From: Desmodesmus armatus
Taxonomy: Eukaryota; Chlorophyta; Chlorophyceae; Sphaeropleales; Scenedesmaceae
Length of the DNA: 64,000 bases
Direction of reading: 5' to 3'
NCBI GenBank assembly: GCA_007449985.2
Contig: VIIQ02000689.1
Coordinates: 62,001-126,000 of the forward strand
Shown: positions 48,919-64,000 of the stretch, one piece after another
Numbering within the stretch: position 1 is the stretch's first letter
How the letters are laid out: each line of letters begins with the position of its first letter
The notes under the pieces: generated by a model
Told to the model about the DNA's origin: nothing
Seen by the model: the letters and a program-made list of their open reading frames with translations, nothing else
The model's database searches: none
Translations under genes and position numbers: made by a program

Positions 48919-49404
48919 TGCAGCTGTCAACACGGCAAGCAGCAGAGTGTGTCTGCAACTGCCAGCAGCAGCAGGAGGGAGGGTAACCCGCAGGGCGGTT
49001 GCGGCTTGCGGTCTGGTAGCGCGTCGATTACGATTGCCATCCACATAACGTCTGTTATTTGACGCCTGCCGATCAACAAGAAAAGTGCAAGCGCGTTCAA
49101 CCGCTCCCGACGCAAAATCGCGGGTTGACCTTCGCCGTTTGGGCACGCGTTTGGGCGATCAATAGCCTTCTGTTCATGCTTGCCGTGGCTTGACGACAGC
49201 AAAGCATCACGCTGGTACTCCGTGTCCGAGCTTGTGACATCGTCACCGGTCAACAATTTCGTCATAGCTGTCACTGTATCTCACCCACACATCTTTGGTC
49301 CATCCCCACCAGTTCTGCTGACAGTGCCTCATCGACTTGCAAAGCGTGCCATCATTGACACCTTACCGCTTGTTTGGATCTGACGCACTGCGTGCTTCTG
49401 TAAG

Positions 49405-50064
49405 ATGCTGGCCAACATGCTGACCTCAGCGGCACGGCCACGGGCCCTGCTGTGCAGGTTGTACAGCTCAGCCCTGAATGGCAACAGGAGCCCAATGGAC
49501 ATCGTCACAAACAAGAGCAACCCTATGATGCATCAGGAGGACAGCAACAGCACCAGCACAGAGAATGCATTTGAGTTGCGGGTGCCAGGTAGGGGTCTGG
49601 GCATCACCTGGGGTCCATTGGACCATGGCTTTGTCAGCCTCTGCGCATTGCATGCCATGCTGCTGGACTCCGTGTTTCGGGCACAATGTAGTAGACAGTG
49701 TCCGAATCCATGCTGGCCTGTCAAGTGCCAAAGACAGCTCACACCCCAATGAGGGAAATGCATGCCATGCAAGGCCTTGCATTTCCACCCGTCTTGAATC
49801 GCAGAGTCTCCTTGCTGTGTGCAGCCCTGCTGCATGCATGTCCCCTGCACTGCTTCTACCACTGGTGGCACCCCCTTCTGTGCATTTACAGGTGTTGTTG
49901 GACAAGGCGCCGAGCCAAACATTGCCAAACCAGGCTCAGTTGACTGGCCAAACCCGTCAGAACAGCTGCTGGAAAAGGTCCCAATCGCCAAGGTCACACA
50001 CGACGGTGATGTCACACAGAACTCTGTGCCAGGGGCTCCCGGAGAGAACACGCCAAGAAACTGA
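49405..50064 (+). CDS. Small protein with probable mitochondrial presequence
   Basis: Two exons, 49405-49588 and 49892-50064, joined at phase 1, give 118 residues. The N terminus MLANMLTSAARPRALLCRLY then SSA is basic, amphipathic and lacks acids, with an R-x-Y-S-S element typical of mitochondrial processing sites. The mature part is hydrophilic and Asn/Pro/Glu rich (GSVDWPNPSEQLLEKVPIAK) and ends GAPGENTPRN. I do not recognise the family, and no membrane segment, metal ligand or cofactor site is evident. A TGTAA lies at 50503. It is divergent from the cupin gene and could share its promoter. Mitochondrial matrix location is an inference; a chloroplast location is possible. Confidence 0.6.
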
Positions 50065-51189
50065 CTCAGTTCCTAGCAATCAGCACGGATCAAGCTGCAG
50101 TTATGAGCTGAGCAGCACCAATGGCAGCAACCCAGCGGGCAGCCGCTTTTGGCAACCCAGGGGGCCATGGGACAGAGGACCAGTCACCTTGCTGTGTGTG
50201 TCAGAGAAGCTGGGCAGCAGCGATGGTGTGTACTATATGGGTCGCTGGCTGAGATGCTACCAGGCCACATCATGCTGCCCCTACAGGCCATTCAGAGCTA
50301 GTTTGGTTAGTTGACCAGCTGATGGCCGTTGCCTGCAGGAGGGGCAGTTGTATGTGTAGTTGAGGGTTCTGTGTATTCTGTGACATGTCAGTGACATGTG
50401 GAGAGTTTCGCTGTTGCTTTCACACCAACTGTTGCAGTGCTGAATTTCCCCGGGCTTGACCTGGCGTCACTGGCTTGCAGCCGTACGTGATTGCCAGGTC
50501 CTTGTAACAGCAATGCATGGCCAGGAAGTTGGGTTATTGAGGTTGTGGTTGGATGGGAGCTACCAAGCCTGTGCTGGCCTCAAACACATGTACTGGCTGT
50601 GATGCATGGCTGAACATGCAGCCCTTGTTGGCAGCTGGCCCACGATCATCAGTTGGTTGTTTGTGCTGTCGGAAATTGCTTGCAATGGATTCAGGCATGC
50701 CACAAAGCGACCACAGGGGTGGAGGAAAGAGGAGGCTACGCAGTGGTGCACATAGAACACATGTGTAGCTAGCATACTATGAACATGCAAGTGTGTTGGT
50801 CAAGCTGTGTACACGTAGGCAGTCTCCAGGGCACTGCTTCAGCCGCAAACACCAGTCACACTGAACAACCTCAACTGCACCACCACAACTCACAACACGG
50901 CACGGCACCTGACTTCCGCACTACATGTTGCCCTGCAACGCTTACCACACACACCCGTACGATACAGATAGGGCTGTGATGCAATGGTTGTTCGTACCAG
51001 TACACCATGTGTCAACACACGACACGACTGCTTTCTGCTGTTTTGCATTCCAACAAAGGAGGCACTGCTGGTACCTGCTGCACCTTCACACTTCAAACTG
51101 CCAAACTGTCACCTATCAAAGCGCTTCCAGCTGCGCCCACATATCACACCCGCTGCACCGCCACCAACTTCAAACCCTCACAGCTGCTC
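50065..51189. other. Intergenic region between convergent genes
   Basis: No supported gene. Probably holds the 3' UTRs of the small mitochondrial-type gene and of the MinE gene. Confidence 0.5.
50503..50507 (+). terminator. TGTAA poly(A) signal candidate
   Basis: First plus-strand TGTAA after the stop at 50064, about 440 bases downstream; candidate only. Confidence 0.35.
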
Positions 51190-51716
51190 GGCAGGTCATT
51201 GCGCCTGCCCTGGCTGCTCTCCTGTCTGCTCGCCCCCCTTACCGCCCTCCCTAGAGTGCTGCACCTCTGCCACGGCAGCCTCCAGTTGCTGCTCCGCTGT
51301 CTGCCCGCCCCCCTTACCACCCTCCCCAAAGTGCTGCACCTCCGCTACTGCAGCCTCTAATTGCTCTGCCAGCACATCAGCAGCCACTGCAGCAGCCTCG
51401 GCAGCCTCACCGCCACCTGCCACAGCTGCTGCCGCAGGCTCGATCAGCAGCACACCCTCACAAGCTTCTACCCCTCACCGCTGCTCGGCAGGTCCCTGTG
51501 CCTGCCCTTGCTGCTCTGCTGTCTGCCCGCCCCCCTTCCCACCCTCCCCAAAGTGCTGCACCTCAACCACAGCAGCCTCAAGTTGCTCTGCCAGCACATC
51601 AGCAGCCACTGCTGCCGCCTCTGCAGCCTCACCGCCACCTGCCACAGCTGCTGCCGCTGGCTCGATCAGCAGCACACCCTCACCAGCTTCTACAGCCCTC
51701 ACGGCAGCCTTGGGCC
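51190..51716 (-). repeat. Coding tandem repeat at the 3' end of the MinE gene
   Basis: Two units offset by about 226 bp, each encoding VLLIEPAAAAVAGGGEAAEA then the LEAAV-EVQHFGEGGKGGGQ block, plus a third partial unit of about 75 bp (51223-51297, LEAAVAEVQHSREGGKGGEQ). The first unit (51716-51478) is inside the open frame of the last MinE exon; the others follow the stop at 51477-51475. Confidence 0.85.
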
Positions 51717-54700
51717 CCATGTGTTCCACAAGTTCCTCCACATCGTGCACCAACTCCTCAACAAGCAGCTCCTGCATGTTCAGGGTTTAGGGGTTTAGAG
51801 GGACAGACAGCAGGCCGAGCAGGGGTTTGAGAGGGACGGGCAGCAGGCAGAGCAGCGCACGCGACACCTCGTGATGTGAAGGCTGCATATCGATGTCGCT
51901 CCATGATTAGCAGAGTTGCGTTTCTGCTTTTGCACACTGAGGCAAAGGTGCCATGGTCTTTTACCACAATGTGCAGCCGTCCAGACGTTCAACTAGTACC
52001 CTTCCTTCAGCACAGTCCCGCCCAACTGTCATGATCCGTCACACACTGCGTTATCACCAGCAGAGCCACACCAAGTCATTCACCCACCTTCAGCATGTCA
52101 GGGGTCATCACAGCAGTGCCCTCCAAAGGGATCTCTACAGCAGGCGAAGGCCCACGGGAGCGGTTGCCCCTCCTGGAAGCAGCCCTAGAGGCCGCCCTGC
52201 TGCTGCTGCTGCCGCCAGCCGCCGCTGCTGCGGCCTCCACACTGCCCGCACCATCAGCAGCACCCCACCCACGGGGCCGCTCCGCCGTGACCGCTGCTGC
52301 TGATGCGTCGCTAAGCTGCTCCTGTGTGCGTTCCGCCGTCATCGCTGCTTCAGGGCTGCTGTGATGATCAGACAGTTGTGCTGGACTGTCACTGCGGCCC
52401 AACTCCTCGCCCTGCACCCTGGGACTCATACCACCAGTGCCCCGAGACCCTGTGGGTGAACTGCTGGTGTATGCTGCCTCGTATGCCTGTGCTGCCATGG
52501 CTGCTGCTGGGCTGGGTACCCGTGCAGCTGCGGGCATGTCCATCTCATCAACAGAGGCATCGTCGCTCTCAGAGAGCTGCTCAAACTCTTCAAACTCATC
52601 CCAGGAGGCCTCGACTGGATCACAGAGAGAGGTCGGGAGAGAGAAAACGGTGCAGCCAACAGGCAGGGAAGAGTGGGCGTGAGTTGTGCAGTGAGTCGCT
52701 CAGTGAGTGTCTGTTGAAAGCTGCGCACAGCATGGCATGGGGCCAGGATGGGGAGACGACGCTCGTAATCAGTAGTATCTTCTGCTCGACTGCGACAAAG
52801 ACTGAGAACGGACAGTATGACTGCCGCGGAATCACGCTTGCACGCGCTGTTGTGCTGTGGCTTCCGCACCAGAGTCATGGCAGGAGCGCCCCCCCCCCCC
52901 CCGAGCCCACCCCACCTGCATCTTCCTCCCCTTCTGCCGCCTCCTCTGCAGGGTCAGGCCTCAGGATGGGCACTGCCATGCTGTAGGTCACACCGTTCTC
53001 CCGCGTCATTGTGAAGCGCAGGTGCGCATCCTGCAACAGCCAACAGGACAGCGCGTCGGCAAGCTTTCATCCAAATGCAGGTGGCACAGGGCCCACCACT
53101 TTGTGCGCACAGATGTGCAGCCTCTGCATCAGGCACGGCCGCATCCCCTTTTTTTGGTATCACCCGGGAAGGGGGGGGGGGGGGACTCCCACCGGCTGGC
53201 CACACACACACAGCAATCAGGCGAACCAAACTGCCAGGGGCCCGAGGCAAAGCCTCACCAGTGTGCTACGCCTGACCCCTATCCCGCTTTGCCCACTCCT
53301 GACTTCTCCCGGGTTGCTGCCATGTGATGCAACCCTGGCGGTGGCCATGATCCCTTGCGAGCATCTTCCCTTTTGTTTGAGTCACCAGGGGAGCGACTTC
53401 CACCGGCTGGCCACACACACAACGATCAGGCCAACCCAACTTCTGGGGGCCGCAGGCACAGCCTCACCGGTAAGATATGCCTCACACCCCTTATTCCGGT
53501 GTCCAGTGCCCAGACCAAAAAACCCATCGTCCGTTGGACATATCCCTCCTATAGCCCCGCACCTGCAGGTCTTCTAGGTCCATGCAGTCCTGCAGGGCCG
53601 CCAGTGTGCTGCGCTTCATCTCAACAAGGCTGTTGGGGCTCAGACCACACCTGCAGCAGCAGTACAGCAGCAGCACAGAGCAGCAAAGAGCGCTCAGCTA
53701 GGCCTGGAGTGCAGTGCATGGGTTGCTTCATGTCTGTCTGTCTGCTGCATTGTCTGTTGCTGCAGTCCGTTGGCAGTGTGGTTGCTTCACCGTACACCAC
53801 AACCAGAGCCTCGACGACTTTGGGGTACTGTACGTGTGCGGCGGTGGCTGGAATACTGCTGCTGCTATGCCTGGCCCACTAGTAATCGCACATGCGCATG
53901 CTTACACCACAGCAATTGCCACTCGCACGTACACGAGCACGTGGCGGCGCCACCTCTCACAGCACCAGTGCAAGGCCAGCATGCCATGTGCCGTCAGCTG
54001 CTTGCCCCCCCTGCCATCACCCCCCCCTGCTTTTTGCCCTCTCATCCAATGGTTTCACAGGTGTGCACCCTTTTCAAAAAATCCACGAAGCTGTTGCCTG
54101 ATGGCTAAGCCAACGAATGATCTGCATGTCCCACACACCTGTCAGCCACGAGGATCATGCTGAGCCGCTGCTTGCCCAGCTCCTTAGGGGACAGCTGGCG
54201 GGTAGCGCCACTTGACTCCCCAGGCGGGAAGAAGAGATTCCTGCAAAGCGACACCAGCTACAGGGTCACAAGCGCACCCAGTGCTGCGAGTACATGCATG
54301 CAGAGTACGGTTGGTTGGGTGGGTGGCTGCTGCTGGAGGACGGGCACAGGCACGCTGTGTGTGCTGTGAGTGCGCATGTGGATCTGTTACTGGGCGTGCA
54401 AGCCAGCAGCACGAACTCTAAATGCCGGCACGGCCGTGAGATGGCGCATGTGTTTGCACCTGCTGCTGTTCATCCAGGTCCAGCTGCCACGAGAAGTCGT
54501 ACAAATCTGTTTGGTGGGCAGTGTGCAGTCCCTTGGTGCCATGCAGTGGGGGCTGGGCTTTTGGCACTCACCATGCAAGTCTGCATTTGACCAGAAAGCT
54601 GTTCAGTGGGCTGCCAGAGGACTCGGCCTGCTTGAGCAGGTTTTGCGCAGCAGTCTCTTTCGGCACCAACATCACTGAAGCTTGCATCTCCTGGGGGGCG

Positions 54701-55002
54701 GGTATGGCTGGTGCTGCATCACTATCTGTTCCCTGTTGCTGTAGCCGCACTGGTATGGCTGGCTTGTTGGTACCCTGCTGTTGTGCGGGCTGGAACCTTG
54801 TGATCGTCAGCACCCTGCTGCACCGTTGCTGTTGGGACCTGGGATGCTGCACCTGAGCGGTGCAGCGTGATGTGCTCGTGGCCTGCAGTGAACGCAATGT
54901 TGTTTTGGAGATGGTACAACGTGCAAGGGGACGCCACCTGTAGAGGTCAGTGAGTGTGCCCTGCCTGCTGCACCCCCTGCAGCTTGCCACTCCCACCTGC
55001 AT
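51475..55002 (-). CDS. MINE: Plastid MinE (division-site topological factor) with long C-terminal tail
   Basis: Six exons in phase: 55002-54572, 54240-54139, 53650-53563, 53030-52916, 52614-52088, 51771-51475 (519 residues). MinE regulates MinD and so places the FtsZ ring; in algae it acts in the chloroplast. Residues 1-~140 are basic, Ser/Thr/Gln rich and fit a transit peptide. The MinE part reads LSPKELGKQRLSMILVADR, CGLSPNSLVEMKRSTLAALQ, DCMDLEDLQ, then LRFTMTRENGVTYSMAVPIL; the family's K-RL--ILV-DR element and final beta strand are clear. Then come about 270 extra residues: acidic WDEFEEFEQLSESDDASVDE, Ala/Ser/Arg low-complexity sequence, and a predicted helical acidic segment (ELLVEELVHDVEELVEHMG) with a repeat. 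Bacterial MinE is about 90 and plant MinE about 230 residues. Exon 6 joins by phase and a good AAG|GTGGGT donor; without it the protein ends VGE at 52076. Confidence 0.85.
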
Positions 55003-58000
55003 TTGCCCCTGGCTACGCCACCGACGGCTGAACCAGAGTGTTATTCACGTGCAGCTGTAGGTTTTTGGCTTCGCCGTGTGCAGGAGACCAGCAGGAGACC
55101 CTTGTTCAAGATGTTCAAGGTGTGTTCTGTTGCAGTTTCTGCTTGGTCGACAGCACAACAAACCCGACCTTTTTGAGGAACATAACTATCTTTGCGAACT
55201 GCTGGTTGGGAGCGGCGTAAACACTGTTTGGGCCAGGCTGTCGCGGTTTGAAGTCTGGGTTCCGTCGATCGTGTTGTGCCCTGCAGGGATCCAGCAGGAT
55301 GTCCAGGGTCGGACGAATGATTCTGCCCCTGGGCATGCAACATTTCATGCACAAGGCACCAAGTGTCAACACTCTCTTGCCCCCCCCCCCCCTCAACGTT
55401 AGTACTTGGGGCCCCAGTACCAAAGCACCCCCTGCAGGGGCCCCAGCTGAAAGCAGTCCCTGCTAGTCAAGTCCTTGGAACTTGGCCTTTGAATTGCGGA
55501 TAGCCTTCATACAAGGACCCTGCCCCTCTCTGTCACTGTTCGGGTTGTGGCACCACCTTCTTGTGCCGCAGGGGAAGGCACTTCGACTGGCAAACTAGAA
55601 GCATGCGTCAGCAAGTCCCTAGCCGAATCTTGTACTTGAAGTTACAGCCATCATTTCACACACCGGTGGCAGCACTCAGTATACGCAACCACCTGCTAGG
55701 ACACATGGGATGTAAGGCATGTGGGACACATGCAAAAGGGACAATTCACCCTTGGGACAAGCCCACCACAATTGCTTCGCTGGGTTCAACGGTATCTGTC
55801 TCAACAGGTATGCAGTTGCTCACTGCCGGCCCACAGTGTGGTTTCCTGCACCACCACGCATGCGCCACACTGCCAATGCTGCTACATGGTGTGCCACAGT
55901 ACACAACATCTACGAAAGCAGAAGGCACCCTGCTCAGCTCATGGTGCGGACGGCTGGGCGGCACAGGCCACAGTTTTCTGTCTCAGTCCCTATCCTACAA
56001 ACAACACAAAGTACTTGGGACATGCGCAGGCACGGTGACAACCAAGTAAACGCAGTCTGGCTTACACCCTATGCCCACACCGCTGCATGTGTATGCCAGC
56101 AAACACCGCTGTACAGCTGTATGTGTAAGCGGTGCAACACACACAGCACCAGCAGCATCACCCATAAGAAGATCCGGGGCACAACCTGCTGTCCTCAAAG
56201 CCACGTCCGAACCACATCCACGCTGCAATTGCAACCACACCCATGTTGCAAGTGCAACAATATTGCCTTGCGCAAGGCTGAAGAAACTGAACAAGGCATT
56301 TGCAGGCGCCACACCTGTCAATCATGCCCGCCTACATGGAGCGAGCAGCTTTAAACGTTGCCGCGCAACATACAAGAGTCCGATCCACGAGGGATCCATG
56401 CAACACCGTCAAATCTCACAACCTGGTGCGCGGTGACATGTTAAGGACCAGATCCTTGGGGGTGCATGCATGCACGCTCAGCACACCAGTCGAATGCCAA
56501 GGAGTCTTGCAGCACAGACCAGCCACCAAAAAGAACCGCAGATGCTAGACATCCACGACCCAGCGCACCCGGGCTATCAGCTGATGACCCCAGCCTCGAC
56601 AAACCACACTAACAGGGGAACTCTGTTGATCCTGGCAAACCACACAAACAGGGGAAGGAAGAGGGTGAGGGGAGCCGGCGCAAGGTGCGCTGCGCAATGC
56701 CAGCATGCAGAAATGAAGAAGCAGCATCAGGCTAGAGTGCCTCGCCGGCTGTGTCAAGACCCACACAGACCAACACCAGACTGTAACCGGCTGTGTCAAG
56801 ACCCACACAGACCAACACCAGACTGTGTTGGTGTCTGTCTGCATGAGAGCGCTGGGGAAGTCCCTACATTGGTTCAGGAAAATGTCAGCACCGCAGCACC
56901 TCTGCAGCCTGTGTGGATGCGCAGCATGACGTGCCTGGAAGATGCCCACGCCAACACAGCTGATACACCTACGGCAGGTCTGTACGCCCACGTAGCCCAG
57001 ACACCCCGCATAAATACACACAAGAACACGTCCTGAAAAGAGCACACGCGTCAAACCCATACTTCTGCGCCCTGCTGCCGCTGGGTATTGCCAGCTCAAG
57101 CAGAGGGTACAAGCAACCACAAACCCTTACGAGGGTACTGCGCAGACCGGCAAAGCCAGGAAGAGCAGCATTTCACACGCGCACAAACTGGCCGCTGGCA
57201 GGCATGTCCCAGCCAAGAACTATACATAGCACATTGTGGCCGTCAAGCACCCTGCACTGACAGTTGCATGAAACGCATGTTTGAATGCACAGCTGTACCT
57301 TGTGCAAGAAGCACACAGACATGCACAGTGGAAACCGCCGTGCACCATATAGAACGTGCACAACGTGGCATCAAGGAGCCCCTGTACACGCCCGACAGAC
57401 AGTAGAAAGGCCTGATGAGTCACCATGGCCGCAGCTGACCTTGCTCATGAAAAGCATAATGCTGCAGCTGGGCCAGCTGGCCCAGCAGTGGCTACCCAAC
57501 AACCTGTACGGTCCACTGGGTCACTCACTGCCACCAAGCACTGTCCATACAATGGCCAACAGCAACCTGCGCTGTCTGCTCAGCTGAATATCAGCTTGTC
57601 AGCATGTTTGTGCGGCACAAGCAGCGTGACACGTAACGGAAAACACAAGGCAGCTCAAGCAAGGCAACATAAGCAAGGCAGCATAAGACGGCACAAGCAC
57701 TCAAAGCAGGTTGCGAAGATGCCACATGTGGACACACAGTCTTGCCCTGCAAGCAGGTTGCACACCCAACGACCTGGATGAACTGACAATCGCCCCCTAG
57801 GTGTACACGAGCTGCCTTTCAAAGGGGCAGACTTCGCCTGCCACCGACAGGGTCCGTAACACAGACTCTGCCAGTCTGTGGAACCCTGAACCCTGATCAC
57901 CTGCCCATACTGCTGCGTTGTGTGCGTCGGCAGTGCGGACATCAGGCACTCTGCAAGCATCTGGAGGTCTCAAACAGAACAGCCAGGGAAACCCAAAAGA

Positions 58001-58405
58001 AGCAGTCCAAGAAACACACGGACGCCCTACCAAGCCATGTCAGTGAGTCTGCGGTACGGGCAGCGCAAGGTTGAGCCAAGCCTTCTGACGAAGCGTACCC
58101 TAAGGGACATCTATCCCAAGCCACAACCATTGCCTCCAGCAAGTGTGTGGCACACACCCGAGCACACAACAGATGGTCGACATGCCCTTGACAGTGTAGG
58201 GCAGCAGTGCGCTCACACAACTTCGAACCGCAGCCAAGGCTTGCCAACCTCATCTCTGCAAGGCACTTAACATGATGATGACTAGGTGGAAGGTGAACCT
58301 GCAAGCTAGACCTGCCACAATGCTGCAACTCCGAGCATCCACCGCTGTTGTGTGGGCCAACAGGCCCCAGTCTTCAGGCCAAATGAAATTGTACAATGCA
58401 GCTTA
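55003..58405. other. Intergenic region, no supported gene
   Basis: 3.4 kb between the MinE start and the phototropin stop. Several open frames occur on the plus strand (for example 55561-56354) but none has a recognisable motif, splice chain or codon pattern like the neighbours. Contains a 42-bp tandem duplication (56745-56827) and a C run at 55381-55392. Confidence 0.55.
56745..56827 (+). repeat. 42-bp tandem duplication
   Basis: The unit starting ccggctgtgtcaagaccc occurs at 56745 and again at 56787 with no mismatch over 41 bases. Confidence 0.93.

Positions 58406-64000
<5,595 letters not shown>

Noticed and set aside
51783..51798. Telomere-like gggtttaggggtttag
   Set aside because: Only two units, just upstream of a MinE exon; too short for an interstitial telomere array. 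A similar ccctaaaccctag at 60176-60188 is equally short.
55561..56354. Long overlapping plus-strand open frames
   Set aside because: No motif, no Ala/Ser/Gln coding bias like the neighbouring genes, and no supporting splice structure.

Overview
The window is nuclear DNA of a eukaryotic green alga, most likely a chlorophycean. The evidence is: genes split into many short exons by GT-AG introns with a very frequent TGCAG acceptor; GC-rich coding DNA full of CAG/GCA (Gln/Ala/Ser) runs; TGTAA motifs downstream of several stop codons (the chlorophyte poly(A) signal); and the gene set, which includes phototropin, a plastid MinE, an intraflagellar-transport gene and a probable ciliary microtubule-inner protein. 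There is no operon, CRISPR or prokaryotic signature. Exon structures below were built by hand from splice motifs, phase agreement and protein-family similarity.

Layout. 1-2736 (-): C-terminally cut gene with repeated GYTG motifs (ciliary microtubule-inner-protein type). 3076-5893 (-): complete ORC2. 6695-12.3 kb (+): ankyrin-repeat protein, head-to-head with ORC2. 14207-17983 (-): ARID / AT-hook / CXXC-like chromatin protein, head-to-head with PAM16 (18573-20337, +), the mitochondrial import-motor subunit. 22378-24230 (+): secreted Cys-containing protein of unknown family. 24.2-29.4 kb: repeat-rich, no supported gene. 29408-33831 (+): large PP2C phosphatase. 36241-43049 (+): IFT80, with an antisense fragment of a LINE-like retrotransposon in intron 8. 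43575-46730 (-): secreted SGNH/GDSL-type hydrolase. 47568-48918 (-): secreted germin-like cupin, head-to-head with a small probable mitochondrial protein (49405-50064, +). 51475-55002 (-): plastid MinE with an unusually long C-terminal tail. 55.0-58.4 kb: no supported gene. 58406-64000 (-): phototropin, LOV2 plus kinase, N terminus (LOV1) beyond the window edge.

The genes are an ordinary mix of housekeeping (replication origin, protein import, plastid division), cilium (IFT80, GYTG protein) and signalling (PP2C, phototropin) functions and do not form one pathway. The most notable signals are small-scale: two intragenic exon duplications (phototropin LOV2 and the SGNH hydrolase), a MinE with a ~270-residue tail ending in a tandem repeat that continues in frame beyond the stop, a long near-perfect intronic hairpin in the phototropin gene, and a one-exon-per-ankyrin-repeat gene with all internal introns in phase 0.
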